Below, piece by piece: positions 9,351-17,522 of a stretch of 64,000 nt of DNA (positions are counted from its first letter, which is position 1; every line of letters begins with the position of its first letter). This DNA comes from Leptolyngbya sp. PLA1 (lineage in GTDB: Bacteria > Planctomycetota > Phycisphaerae > Phycisphaerales > UBA1924): NCBI GenBank assembly GCA_021405315.1, contig QWIH01000014.1, positions 1 through 64,000 of the forward strand. The letters run 5' to 3'. The notes beneath the pieces are model-generated. The model was not told the origin of the DNA. It ran no database searches and saw nothing but the letters and a program-made list of their open reading frames with translations. The translations under genes and the position numbers were made by a program.

Positions 9351-10019
9351 GTGCGACCCCCGACACACAGCCTGGCGGCAACGCTCTCCCTGGTGCTCCT
9401 CTTCGCCCTGGCTTCCTGCCGGTCGACGCCCGCTCCCGAGCCCTTCGCCCGAGATCGACTCGGGCAGGTCTGCCGTGCGCTCAGCTACGCGGCGGCTGCG
9501 CAGGGCATCGCGAGGGACCAGCTCGGCCGCTCACTGGATCTCTCCGAGCCCGCCGCGCTCCAGCAGACGACCCCGCGAGCCGCGTTCGATGCCACCAGGC
9601 GCGACCTCATGCGGGCTCAGGCCCGAATCGAGACGGCGGCGGAGCGGGTCAGCTTTGCCCGGGTGCGTGTGGACGATATCGTGGAGCGCTGGGACAAGGA
9701 ACTGGGCAGTTACGAGGACCCGGACCTGCGCGACGCCGCCGAGCACAACTTGCGGGCTCTCTCCGCGAAGCTGGAAGCCGTGATGCGAGCGTTGGCGGCA
9801 GCTCAGGAGAGGTTCGCACCGGTCTCACGCCATCTGGCGGACCGGATGCTCCTGTTCTCGCATCAGGCGGACCGGCTGACGCCGATGGAGGTCACGCAGA
9901 GCGAGGAATCCCGCCAGAAGTTCGCAGCGGCGCGGGCGGAGATGGACCGCGACGTAGGGGCAGCCTCGGCCCTGGTGGACGAGTTCACCCGCTCGGTGAA
10001 CCGCGGACGGACCGATTAG
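9351..10019 (+). CDS. Putative lipoprotein, divergent DUF2959 paralogue
   Basis: The GTG at 9351 starts a 222-residue protein with a hydrophobic leader and a lipobox (LASC), so a lipid-anchored envelope protein is expected. The mature part is alpha-helical, rich in Arg, Ala and Glu, and contains the phrase WDKELGSYEDPDLRDAAE, which matches FEEWRAELAQYSSPDLRRQ in the next gene; the two are therefore divergent paralogues. The longer open frame running back to 7746 is antisense to gltX and is not used. A TATGCT box 6 bases upstream supports this start. The function of the DUF2959 family is unknown. A coiled-coil envelope role is an inference. Confidence 0.75.
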   Translation: MRPPTHSLAATLSLVLLFALASCRSTPAPEPFARDRLGQVCRALSYAAAAQGIARDQLGRSLDLSEPAALQQTTPRAAFDATRRDLMRAQARIETAAERVSFARVRVDDIVERWDKELGSYEDPDLRDAAEHNLRALSAKLEAVMRALAAAQERFAPVSRHLADRMLLFSHQADRLTPMEVTQSEESRQKFAAARAEMDRDVGAASALVDEFTRSVNRGRTD

Positions 10020-10091
10020 GCACCCGCGAGAGGGTTCCTACCGTTGTCCTGTGCCCCCCGGGGTGCCGGGGCGTCATCGAAGGAGAAGGCC

Positions 10092-10763
10092 ATGCGGGTT
10101 CAGTCCGTCGTCTTTGTCGCGATGTGCGTGCTGGTGCTGGCGGGCGTTGCGGGGTGTGGCGCGGCGAAGAACGCGACCATCAATCTCAAGGAATCCTTCG
10201 GGTACGCGAAGCGGGACCAGCTCGTCGACGCCGTGAAGGACACCCGCGATGAGCAGCAGGCGGCCAAGAAGCAGTTCGCCTCTGCACTCGATGAGTTCAT
10301 GGCGGTGACAGGCGCGAAAGGAGGAGAGCTTGAGACCCGCTACAAGAAGCTCTCCGACCAGTACGACAGGGCGGAGTCCCGCGCCAACGCAGTGAAGGAC
10401 GAGATCTCGCACACGGAGCGCGTGGCCAAGCTCGTGTTCGAGGAGTGGCGTGCCGAGCTGGCGCAGTACTCCAGCCCCGACCTTCGGCGGCAGAGCGAAC
10501 GGCTTCTGGACGACACTCAGGGACGTTACGATCGGCTGATCTCTGTCATGAAGTCCGCGGCGAGCAAGATGGACCCCGTCCTCGCGGCGTTCCGCGACCA
10601 GAAGCTGTTCCTCAAGCACAACCTCACGGCCCGGGCCATCGCCTCGCTGCAGGACAACGCGGATCGCATGCAGACCGACATCGCCGGCCTCATCAAGGAG
10701 ATGGAGCGGGCCATCGCGGAATCCAACGAGTTCATTGACGCGATGCAGAAGGAAGGGGCCTGA
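10092..10763 (+). CDS. DUF2959 family lipoprotein
   Basis: The start is ATG 10092 with AAGGAG at 10080-10085. The 223-residue protein has a lipoprotein signal with lipobox LAGVAGC and then the typical DUF2959 body: KRDQLVDAVKDTRDEQQAAK, a Glu/Lys-rich helix, EEWRAELAQYSSPDLRRQ and FRDQKLFLKHNLTARAI. A long helical or coiled-coil structure is expected. It follows its paralogue after 72 bases, and a possible TACCGT -10 box lies at 10039-10044, so it probably has its own promoter. Its 3' end overlaps the convergent bactofilin-like gene by 32 bases. The function is unknown. Confidence 0.85.
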   Translation: MRVQSVVFVAMCVLVLAGVAGCGAAKNATINLKESFGYAKRDQLVDAVKDTRDEQQAAKKQFASALDEFMAVTGAKGGELETRYKKLSDQYDRAESRANAVKDEISHTERVAKLVFEEWRAELAQYSSPDLRRQSERLLDDTQGRYDRLISVMKSAASKMDPVLAAFRDQKLFLKHNLTARAIASLQDNADRMQTDIAGLIKEMERAIAESNEFIDAMQKEGA

Positions 10764-11136
10764 TACAAAGGCTCAGGCCCTCGAGGGTGGCCCCGGGCTC
10801 CACGGTGATGCTCGTCGCCACGATGTCGCCCTTGACGTGCCCGCCCCGGCGAACCACGACCCCGCCGCTCGTGCAGACCTTCGCCTCGAGCACGCCCTGA
10901 ACCTCCACCCCATCGCCCGCCTGGACGAAACGGGTCACGGTCCGCGCCCGCTTGTTGATGCGCACCACCCCGCAGGTCTCCAGCTTCCCGGGCCAGCCGG
11001 AGGTGCTAACCACCAGATCGTCGAGCAGGAGACCCTTGAAGCAGCAGGGGCACGTGACCGTGCGTGCCGACCGGGGCACTTCGATGCGGCCCCGACAGTG
11101 GTAGCACACCACGTCTCTCGTCGCCGGGCGGCCCAT
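10732..11136 (-). CDS. Zinc-ribbon bactofilin-like (polymer-forming) protein
   Basis: The 134-residue protein begins with a CxxC-x(14)-CxxC zinc ribbon (CYHC ... CPCC) in the first ~35 residues. The middle and C-terminal part has the short hydrophobic beta repeats of bactofilins: VEVQGVLEAKVCTSGG, VVVRRGGHVKGDIVATS and ITVEPGATLEG. Bactofilins form filaments without nucleotide and act in cell shape and envelope placement. The zinc ribbon is an uncommon addition that suggests binding to another protein or nucleic acid. It lies 34 bases downstream of a standard bactofilin and is probably co-transcribed with it. The 3' end overlaps the DUF2959 gene on the other strand by 32 bases. Confidence 0.78.
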   Translation of the reverse strand: MGRPATRDVVCYHCRGRIEVPRSARTVTCPCCFKGLLLDDLVVSTSGWPGKLETCGVVRINKRARTVTRFVQAGDGVEVQGVLEAKVCTSGGVVVRRGGHVKGDIVATSITVEPGATLEGLSLCIRPLPSASRQ

Positions 11137-11170
11137 GCGTCAGGGCTCCTCCTGCTGGCGGTCGTGTCAT

Positions 11171-11656
11171 TCAGGCGTCGGTGCCCGCGGCGGCCTTCAC
11201 CCAGCTCGGGGTCTTGGCCTGCTGACCGAGCCAATCGGCGGTCGTCGCCTCGGGCTTGGGCTCCGTCGCGGGAGTCTTGGCGGTGCGAGGCTTGGTCTCG
11301 GATGTCGGCTTCCGGAAGCCGCTCACGGCCTCGCCGCCCACCGCGACGCGGCCCACGAACGTCGCACCCTCGGCGACGGTCAGCGCGCCGGAGGTAATGT
11401 CACCCTGCACATTGGCCTTGGGCCCGAGTTGGAGGCGCTGCCGGGCGAGAATGTCGCCCTGCACGCGGCCCTCGACGACCACGGTTTCGGCCTCGACGCT
11501 CGCGGACACCTGCGCCGACGGGCCGATGTGCAGTTCGCTCGTGCAACTCACCTGGCCTTCGAGCGTCCCGAGCACCCGCACCGGGCCGGCGGCCTGGAGT
11601 TCGCCCCGAAGAACCGTGCCCTGCCCGATTACCGTCAGTTCGCCCGTTTCCGCCAT
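11171..11656 (-). CDS. Bactofilin
   Basis: A 161-residue polymer-forming cytoskeletal protein. Residues ~8-110 consist of the ~18-residue beta-helix repeats of the bactofilin domain (GTVLRGELQAAGPVRVLG, GTLEGQVSCTSELHIG, VEGRVQGDILARQRLQLG). The C-terminal ~50 residues are a disordered Pro/Thr/Lys-rich tail. AAGGAGA upstream of ATG 11656 gives a good ribosome site. It is the first gene of a two-gene bactofilin operon. Given the PBP2-RodA pair 1.3 kb away, a link to wall shape is plausible, but this is inferred from proximity only. Confidence 0.88.
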   Translation of the reverse strand: MAETGELTVIGQGTVLRGELQAAGPVRVLGTLEGQVSCTSELHIGPSAQVSASVEAETVVVEGRVQGDILARQRLQLGPKANVQGDITSGALTVAEGATFVGRVAVGGEAVSGFRKPTSETKPRTAKTPATEPKPEATTADWLGQQAKTPSWVKAAAGTDA

Positions 11657-11813
11657 GGGAGTGTCTCCTTGGATCGTTTTTCTATCGGACCAGCCCTGCT
11701 CCGGGCTGTAGTATCACCCGGCTCCGGCCGGCATGCCTGTCGATTGCAGGCCCGGGCTAGCACCGGGGCGGCGGTTGCCGGCGACTGGTAGACTGCCGCC
11801 AAAGGAGCCCGCC

Positions 11814-12113
11814 ATGCGCAGCCGCATTCTGACCCCTGTCCTGATCGGGTTGCTCTCGCTGATGGTCGCGTGTGAGAGCAAGGTGACCCAGGCGAACCTG
11901 GACCGCATCAAGCCCGGGATGACCATCCAGGAGGTCGAGCGAATCCTGGGCAAGGGGGAGCGGGCAGACCAGAGCGGCATGTCCATATCCGGTGCGGGCG
12001 TTGCCGGCTCCTCAAGCGGCAACTCCCAGCAGACCTACACCTGGAAATCGTCCTCCCTCGAGATCACCGTCATTTGCGCCGGGGGGAAGGTCGTCCAGGC
12101 CTACGGCAAGTAA
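11814..12113 (+). CDS. Small lipoprotein, SmpA/BamE-like or DUF3862-like fold
   Basis: A 99-residue protein with a short signal peptide and lipobox LMVAC, then IKPGMTIQEVERILGKGE, the opening helix typical of SmpA/OmlA/BamE and related two-layer sandwich domains, and C-terminal strands TYTWKSSSLEITVIC. AAAGGAG at 11801-11807 and a TAGACT box at 11789-11794 support ATG 11814. It is likely an outer-membrane-facing lipoprotein. Whether it belongs to a Bam complex cannot be judged, since no other bam gene is in the window. Confidence 0.75.
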   Translation: MRSRILTPVLIGLLSLMVACESKVTQANLDRIKPGMTIQEVERILGKGERADQSGMSISGAGVAGSSSGNSQQTYTWKSSSLEITVICAGGKVVQAYGK

Positions 12114-12124
12114 CGGGTTCGGCG

Positions 12125-12130
12125 TACGCT
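12125..12130 (+). promoter_or_regulatory. TANNNT -10 box of comB (leaderless)
   Basis: TACGCT ends 6 bases before the ATG at 12137; no Shine-Dalgarno sequence lies between. Confidence 0.65.
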
Positions 12131-12136
12131 CCGACG

Positions 12137-12931
12137 ATGTCCGCTCCAGACCTGCCCCCGCCTCCGGCACATCCTGTCGGCCCCCGGCCTCTCCACGTGC
12201 ACCTTCACGTGTCGGACGTCGAACTGAGGGTGTTGGCCGGCGGCGTGGTCGTCGTGATTGACGCGATTCGGGCGAGTGTCACGATTGCCGCGGCGCTCGC
12301 CGCGGGCGCCCGGGCGGTGGTCCCGGTCCTCTCGGTGGCGGAAGCCGAGGGCCGGGCCGCGGCGTTGCGGGCTGCGGGCGTCGCGGTGGTCTGCGGCGGA
12401 GAGCGTGGCGGCGTGCGGGTGCCGGGGTTTGAACTCGACAACTCGCCAGCCAGCTACACATCCGACAGGGTGGCCGGCCGGACTGTCGTCTTCACGACCA
12501 CCAACGGGACGGCGGCGCTGCTGCACGCGGCCAGCGCGGAGCGGGTGCTCGTGGGCTCGTTCGCCAACCTCGTCGCGGTGTGCAGTGCGGTCGAACCCGA
12601 CCCGAGGCCCGTGCACCTCCTGTGCTGCGGTACGCGGGATGAGGTGAGTCTCGATGACGTGCTCCCGGCGGGTGCCATGGCGGACCGGCTGGTAGCCGCC
12701 GGTCGCTCGCTGACTGGAGATGACGGCGCGAGGCTGGCCATGCTGGCCTGGCGTGGGGCGAAAGACGACCTGGAGGGCGCGATGCGGTCCAGCAGGGGCG
12801 GGCGGAACCTCATCACGCAGGGGCTCGGGGCCGATGTCACGGCCTGCTCGCGGCGGGACTGGCTGGAGGTGGTGCCGGAGTATGACCGCGTGTCGGGAGA
12901 GATCCGGCTGGCCGACGGGGGCCGAAAGTGA
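12137..12931 (+). CDS. comB: ComB family 2-phosphosulfolactate phosphatase
   Basis: The 264-residue protein matches the ComB family, Mg2+-dependent acid phosphatases that hydrolyse 2-phosphosulfolactate to sulfolactate. Visible family motifs are VVVIDAIRASVTIAAAL (residues ~37-53), FTTTNGTAAL (~119-128), CCGTRDEVSLDDVLPAG and the C-terminal QGLGADVTACSRRD. Start ATG 12137 is fixed by a TACGCT box 6 bases upstream; the open frame continues to 12074 but overlaps the previous gene. Bacterial ComB proteins occur outside coenzyme M pathways, and no ComA or ComC gene is nearby, so the physiological substrate is uncertain. Confidence 0.87.
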   Translation: MSAPDLPPPPAHPVGPRPLHVHLHVSDVELRVLAGGVVVVIDAIRASVTIAAALAAGARAVVPVLSVAEAEGRAAALRAAGVAVVCGGERGGVRVPGFELDNSPASYTSDRVAGRTVVFTTTNGTAALLHAASAERVLVGSFANLVAVCSAVEPDPRPVHLLCCGTRDEVSLDDVLPAGAMADRLVAAGRSLTGDDGARLAMLAWRGAKDDLEGAMRSSRGGRNLITQGLGADVTACSRRDWLEVVPEYDRVSGEIRLADGGRK

Positions 12932-12996
12932 GCCTGGGGGCGTAGGTTGGTCGATGGGAAGCGCGGGCCGGCGTCGGCCCGACCGGACGCCGCGCG

Positions 12997-15420
12997 ATGC
13001 TTGTCAAAACGCTCATTCCAAAGATGTTCCACCGCAGGTTGCTGGTGGTGCTGCTGTTGGTTACGGCGGGCACGGTGCCTCTGGCGGCGCAGCTTGCCAA
13101 CCTGTCCATTGTGCGCGGCGAGGATCTGCGTCGCCAGGCGGAATCGAGGCTGATCAGGAGCGTGCAGACTCCGACGGTGCGGGGCCGGATTTTGGATCGA
13201 AAGGGACGCGTCATCGCCCAGGACCGTCCGAGCTATGACCTGGCGGTGGCCTACCCCGTGATCAGCGGCGAGTGGGCGCGGGCCGCGGCTCGGGACGCTG
13301 CCCGGCGATCCGCGGGCTCTGGCTGGGCGGGCCTCGGCCCCGAGGGGAGGGAGCAGCTCACGGAGCGCTTTCTGCCCCCCTTTCAGTCGCACGCCGACCA
13401 AGCGTGGAACCGGCTCGCGGCGGCCGCGGGCGTCACGAGATCGGAGCTCGAAGTACGGCGAGACGAAGTCATCAGGCGCGTCGAGGGAAGGCAGAAGCAC
13501 CTCAGCGAGCAGCGGCTGAAGGCGGAGCTGGAATCCTGGGCCGCCCGGGGCGAGACGCCCGACGAACGCGAGCAGCGGGCGATGCGGCGGCGTGCGGATG
13601 AGCCCATCGTGGAACGAACACAGGCACACGTACTCGTCTCGCGCGTCGGCGACCAGGTGGGGTTTGAATGCCGTCGGCTGGCGGAAGAAGCAGCAAGCGT
13701 GCCGCTCCCCGGCGTCGAGGATCGTCTGCGTCAGGCGAACGCCGAGGCGACGGTGGAGGTCGATCTCATCCCCGGGCTCGTGGTGCGAGACTCGGGGGAC
13801 AGGGAGTACCCGTTTGAGTCGCTGGTCGTGTCGCTGGATCGGTCCGCGTTCCCATCACCTCTGAGGTCGGAGGAGCCGCTCGCAGTCGAGCTCGAGGGTG
13901 TGGCGCTGCACGTGCTGGGGACGATGCGGGACCGCGTTTTCGGAAGTGTCGAGGAAGAACGCGAAGGGCGGCTCGTCCGGACCGTCGGTGACGCCGAGAG
14001 GCGAGACGCCTATCTGCTCGCGAACCCGGCGGAGCGGCAGCGTGCGTACGAGGGACTGGGCGTGGACCTGGGCTCCTACCGGGACGGGGACCGCGTGGGT
14101 GCGACGGGAGTGGAGCGTTCCGAGGAGCTGACGCTGAGGGGCCTCAGAGGATTCCTCACCACGCACCTGGACACCGGGGCCCGGGAGGCCCTCCCGGCCC
14201 GTCCGGGCGGGGATGTGCACCTGGCGCTGGACATCATGCTGCAGGCCAAGGTGCAGGCGATCATGACTCCCGCCGCGGGTCTCGCCAGCGTGCAGCCCTG
14301 GCACAAGCAGGAGAGCGCTACGAAGCCCGCGGGGTCTCCGCTGAACGGAGCGGCGGTCGTGCTGGACGTCGAGACCGGCGATGTGCTCGCGATGGTCTCC
14401 ATGCCCTCCCCGGGGCGGCTCCGTATGCGGAGCGAGATGGCCGACCTGCTGAAGGACGAGGTCAACACGCCGCTCGTGAACCGGGCGACCGGGAAGTACT
14501 ACACGCCCGGATCGATCGTGAAGCCAGTGCTGCTGTGCGAGGCGGTCAAACGCGGGAACTACAGCCTTTCCCAGACAATCGACTGCACGGGTCACCTCTT
14601 TGAGAATCGGCCGAACCAGTTCCGATGCTGGATCTACAAGCGCTTCCAGCAGACGCACACCGCGTTCCTGGGTCACGAGCCAAACGCGGAAGAGGCCATC
14701 ATGGTCTCCTGCAACATCTTCTTCTTTACGCTTGGGCAGCGGTTGGGTCCCCGGGGCGTCATCGACTCGTACGAGGAGTTCCATGTCGGCAGGACCTTCG
14801 ACCTTGGCGTGGGCGGGGAGGTCGGCGGGCGGCTCGGCTTCCGGAGCGACTCGCCCGAATACGGCGTGCAGATCTGGGATGCCATTCAGATGGGCATCGG
14901 CCAGGGGCCCGTGACCTGGACCCCGATGCACGCGGCGTCCGCGTACGCCACGATCGCGCGGGGGGGCGTCTATGTGGCCCCGCGCGTCATTACCAGTCGC
15001 CCGCGCGACGAGCCCGTGGATCTGGAAATCCCCTCCGCGGCGATCAACGCCGCGATGGCGGGCCTCTCCGGGTCGGTCAATGACCGATCGGGCACTGGGC
15101 ACCACATCATGGTGGCCGACGCGCAGGGGAACGAGCACCAGGAGCCCGTGTTTGACATCCCGGGCGTGCGAGTCTGGGGAAAGACCGGAACGGCGACCGC
15201 GCCGAAGATCGTGATCAACGACCCCGATGGCCCGAACGGGCCGCTCAAGGGGCAGATCGCAGAAGAAGGCGACCACTCCTGGTTCGTGGTGCTGGTGGGT
15301 CGCGACAGACCTCGGTATGTAGTGTCCGTCGTTGTGGACTACGGCGGGTCCGGCGGCAAGGTCTCCGGGCCCATCTGCAGCCAGATCGTGCGTGCGCTGA
15401 TCGAAGAAGGGTACCTCTGA
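12997..15420 (+). CDS. mrdA: Penicillin-binding protein 2 (class B transpeptidase of elongation)
   Basis: The 807-residue PBP has an N-terminal transmembrane segment (residues ~10-30), the PBP dimer domain with RGRILDRKGRVIAQ, and a transpeptidase domain with all three catalytic motifs: SIVK at 506-509 (acylated Ser506), SCN at 571-573 and KTG at 729-731. It cross-links peptidoglycan in the periplasm together with RodA, whose gene starts at the very next base. The protein is longer than typical PBP2 (~600-650) because of a charged helical insertion at about residues 100-215. A TAGGTT box at 12943-12948 may be the promoter; no clear ribosome site precedes ATG 12997. Confidence 0.93.
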   Translation: MLVKTLIPKMFHRRLLVVLLLVTAGTVPLAAQLANLSIVRGEDLRRQAESRLIRSVQTPTVRGRILDRKGRVIAQDRPSYDLAVAYPVISGEWARAAARDAARRSAGSGWAGLGPEGREQLTERFLPPFQSHADQAWNRLAAAAGVTRSELEVRRDEVIRRVEGRQKHLSEQRLKAELESWAARGETPDEREQRAMRRRADEPIVERTQAHVLVSRVGDQVGFECRRLAEEAASVPLPGVEDRLRQANAEATVEVDLIPGLVVRDSGDREYPFESLVVSLDRSAFPSPLRSEEPLAVELEGVALHVLGTMRDRVFGSVEEEREGRLVRTVGDAERRDAYLLANPAERQRAYEGLGVDLGSYRDGDRVGATGVERSEELTLRGLRGFLTTHLDTGAREALPARPGGDVHLALDIMLQAKVQAIMTPAAGLASVQPWHKQESATKPAGSPLNGAAVVLDVETGDVLAMVSMPSPGRLRMRSEMADLLKDEVNTPLVNRATGKYYTPGSIVKPVLLCEAVKRGNYSLSQTIDCTGHLFENRPNQFRCWIYKRFQQTHTAFLGHEPNAEEAIMVSCNIFFFTLGQRLGPRGVIDSYEEFHVGRTFDLGVGGEVGGRLGFRSDSPEYGVQIWDAIQMGIGQGPVTWTPMHAASAYATIARGGVYVAPRVITSRPRDEPVDLEIPSAAINAAMAGLSGSVNDRSGTGHHIMVADAQGNEHQEPVFDIPGVRVWGKTGTATAPKIVINDPDGPNGPLKGQIAEEGDHSWFVVLVGRDRPRYVVSVVVDYGGSGGKVSGPICSQIVRALIEEGYL

Positions 15421-16650
15421 ATGGGATTCGCGCACGCGCAGACATCCAACGCGAGGGTGATGGCCGGGGTTCGCGCGGTCGTGGGAGTGCTGGCTCGGGC
15501 AGGGCCCGCGTGGCTGACGATCGGGGCTTCCCTCCTGCTGGCGCTGATCGGGATCGCCGCCATTGATGTCGGCGCGACTGCCACCGGGCATCCGCTCTCT
15601 CAGTTGACGCCCCTCGCCATGAGGCAGGCGACGTACCTGCTGGCGGGACTGGCGGCGGCGGGGGCGATCGCGCTGCCTCACTATCGGTGGTTCGGCTACG
15701 CGTCGTGGGTGCTGCTGGCGCTGTCGGTCGGGCTGCTGCTGTTCCTGCTCATCCCGGTCGTACCGAGCTGGCTGGTGAGGCCCCGCAACGGCGCACGGAG
15801 CTGGATCGACCTCGGCCCCGTGGACTTTCAGCCGACGGAGCTCGCGAAGATCGCGTGGGCTTGCGTCATCGCGTGGTACCTTCGGTACAAGGCCAACCAC
15901 CGCACGCTTCTGGGCCTTGCCCCGCCGGCGTTCATCACGGCGATCCCGGTCGGGCTCATCACCCTCCAGCCGGATCTGGGCTCGGCGCTGCTGTTCATCC
16001 CCGCGCTCTTCGCCGTGCTGGTCGCGGCGGGCGCGAAGTTCAAGCACCTGGCGCTGGTGGTGCTTGTGGCGATGCTCGCGGCCCCGGCGTCGTACCCCCT
16101 GCTCATGCCCCACCAGCAGGCCCGTATCCGGGGTATGTTCATGCAACTCCAGGGCGATGACTCCGCAGACCGCGACATCAACATGCAGAGCGTGACCGCG
16201 CAGCGGCTCGCCGGTGCGGGAGGGATCGACGGCCTGGGAGACGGGCGTGCCCGGACGCTCGTGAAGTTCAATGCGCTCCCCGAGCGGCACAATGACATGG
16301 TGTTCTCCGTCGTATGCGCGAGGTTCGGGTTCCTGGGTGGGGTCGCGGTCCTCTCGCTGTACGTGGTGTGGGCGATCGGCGCGCTCTGGACCGCGGGGCT
16401 CTGCCGCGAGCCGTTCGGAAGGCTTCTCCCGGTGGCGTTCACGGGATTTGTGGCGGGCCAGATGTTCGTCAATGTCGGCATGAACCTGGGCCTCCTCCCC
16501 ATCATCGGGATCACGCTCCCGCTGGTCTCGCACGGCGGGTCGAGCATGGTCACGCAGTGGCTCATGGCGGGCCTCATCTGGAGCATCGCCGTTCGGAGAC
16601 CGAAGGTGACGCTTCGCAAGAGCTTCGAGTGGGAAGAAGAGGACGCGTAG
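15421..16650 (+). CDS. rodA: RodA/FtsW-family peptidoglycan glycosyltransferase (SEDS)
   Basis: A 409-residue multi-spanning membrane protein of the SEDS family, which polymerises lipid II into glycan strands. Recognisable family segments include RSWIDLGPVDFQPTELAKI (residues ~128-146, with the QPTE signature), ALPERHNDMVFSVVCARFGF (the ERHNDF-like loop) and GITLPLVSHGGSSM near the C-terminus. ATG 15421 directly follows the TGA of the PBP2 gene, so the pair is translationally coupled. The pairing with a class B PBP identifies it as RodA of the elongation machinery rather than FtsW. Confidence 0.93.
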   Translation: MGFAHAQTSNARVMAGVRAVVGVLARAGPAWLTIGASLLLALIGIAAIDVGATATGHPLSQLTPLAMRQATYLLAGLAAAGAIALPHYRWFGYASWVLLALSVGLLLFLLIPVVPSWLVRPRNGARSWIDLGPVDFQPTELAKIAWACVIAWYLRYKANHRTLLGLAPPAFITAIPVGLITLQPDLGSALLFIPALFAVLVAAGAKFKHLALVVLVAMLAAPASYPLLMPHQQARIRGMFMQLQGDDSADRDINMQSVTAQRLAGAGGIDGLGDGRARTLVKFNALPERHNDMVFSVVCARFGFLGGVAVLSLYVVWAIGALWTAGLCREPFGRLLPVAFTGFVAGQMFVNVGMNLGLLPIIGITLPLVSHGGSSMVTQWLMAGLIWSIAVRRPKVTLRKSFEWEEEDA

Positions 16651-16659
16651 CGCTCCCCA

Positions 16660-16665
16660 TACACT
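16660..16665 (+). promoter_or_regulatory. TANNNT -10 box of rsmG (near-leaderless)
   Basis: TACACT ends 10 bases before ATG 16676, inside the 25-base gap after rodA; the predicted leader is only a few bases. Confidence 0.55.
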
Positions 16666-16675
16666 TGCGGCACGA

Positions 16676-17515
16676 ATGGCCCCCAACGCACCACGGCCTC
16701 CGCTCGACTTTCAGCTTGCACGCGCGCAGCCCCTCGCGCCGCCCGCGGAGTTCATGGAGCAGGCCGGCGCACTCGGGCTGGAGTTCGAGCCCGGCGACAC
16801 CGACCGCCTCGGCCGGTTTCTCGCGATGCTGCTCGCGGCGAACGAGCTGGCCAATCTCACGGCGATCACCGATCCCGCGAAGGGGTGGGAGCGGCACATC
16901 CTGGACTCGCTGACCCTCGTCGCCGTGCTCGCGGAGCTCCCTGAGGGCGCGAGCGTCATTGATGTGGGGTCCGGCGGAGGCCTGCCTGGTATCCCTCTCG
17001 CGATCGCCTGCCCCTCGCTGCAGTTCACGCTGCTGGAGCCCACGGGGAAGAAGGCGGCATTCCTCCACCAGGCGATCGTGGCGCTGGGTCTTCAGAACTG
17101 TCGCGTGCTGCAGGCGCGCGCCGAGGCCGCGGGCCAGGACCGGGGCGTGAAGTCCGGGGCGGGTCGCGAGGGCGGGCACCGCGAGCGATACGACGCGGTC
17201 GTCTCACGGGCGGTTGGGCCGATCCCCGTGCTCGCGGAACTCACGGTGCCGTTCGCCAAGGCGCCCGCGGGGGGAGGACCCGGTGGACTGATCGCGCTCA
17301 TCAAGGGCCAGAGGGCCGCCGCCGAGCTCGAAGAGGCCGCCCCGGCTCTGCGCATGCTGCGTGCGGTGCACGAGACCACGATGGAGACGCCGACAGGCCG
17401 GGTGGTGGTTCTTTCCAAGGTCGGCCCGACGCCCCGAGACTACCCGCGCCGGGACGGAGAGCCCTCCCGGGCCCCGCTGGGGGCGGGTTCAGCGTCCGGC
17501 GGAAACGGCCGATAG
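16676..17515 (+). CDS. rsmG: 16S rRNA (guanine527-N7)-methyltransferase RsmG
   Basis: A SAM-dependent methyltransferase of 279 residues that modifies G527 of 16S rRNA. The RsmG-specific N-terminal part ANLTAITDPAKGWERHILDSL (around residues 59-80) precedes the SAM motif VIDVGSGGGLPGIPLAI (about 97-113) and the acidic motif II LLEPTGKKAAFL. The C-terminal ~25 residues beyond the fold are a disordered extension. No gidA/mnmG neighbour is present, unlike in many bacteria; here the gene sits downstream of rodA and 7 bases before a PrsW-like gene. Confidence 0.92.
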   Translation: MAPNAPRPPLDFQLARAQPLAPPAEFMEQAGALGLEFEPGDTDRLGRFLAMLLAANELANLTAITDPAKGWERHILDSLTLVAVLAELPEGASVIDVGSGGGLPGIPLAIACPSLQFTLLEPTGKKAAFLHQAIVALGLQNCRVLQARAEAAGQDRGVKSGAGREGGHRERYDAVVSRAVGPIPVLAELTVPFAKAPAGGGPGGLIALIKGQRAAAELEEAAPALRMLRAVHETTMETPTGRVVVLSKVGPTPRDYPRRDGEPSRAPLGAGSASGGNGR

Positions 17516-17522
17516 CACGTGC

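Noticed and set aside
12943..12956. TAGGTT box 5 bases before an ATG at 12954 (leaderless-like geometry)
   Set aside because: The ATG is out of frame with PBP2 and its reading frame shows no coding character; the box may instead serve PBP2 with a ~45-base leader.
13855..16686. 943-codon open frame on the minus strand opposite PBP2 and RodA
   Set aside because: It is antisense to two clear genes, is extremely rich in Arg/His/Asp and matches no family; long antisense frames are expected at this G+C content.
17511..17520. Identical GATAGCACGT before the PrsW-like gene and at 41452-41461 before the first glycosyltransferase-like gene
   Set aside because: Each contains the TAG stop of the preceding gene and a common codon context; two copies are not enough to call a regulatory element.
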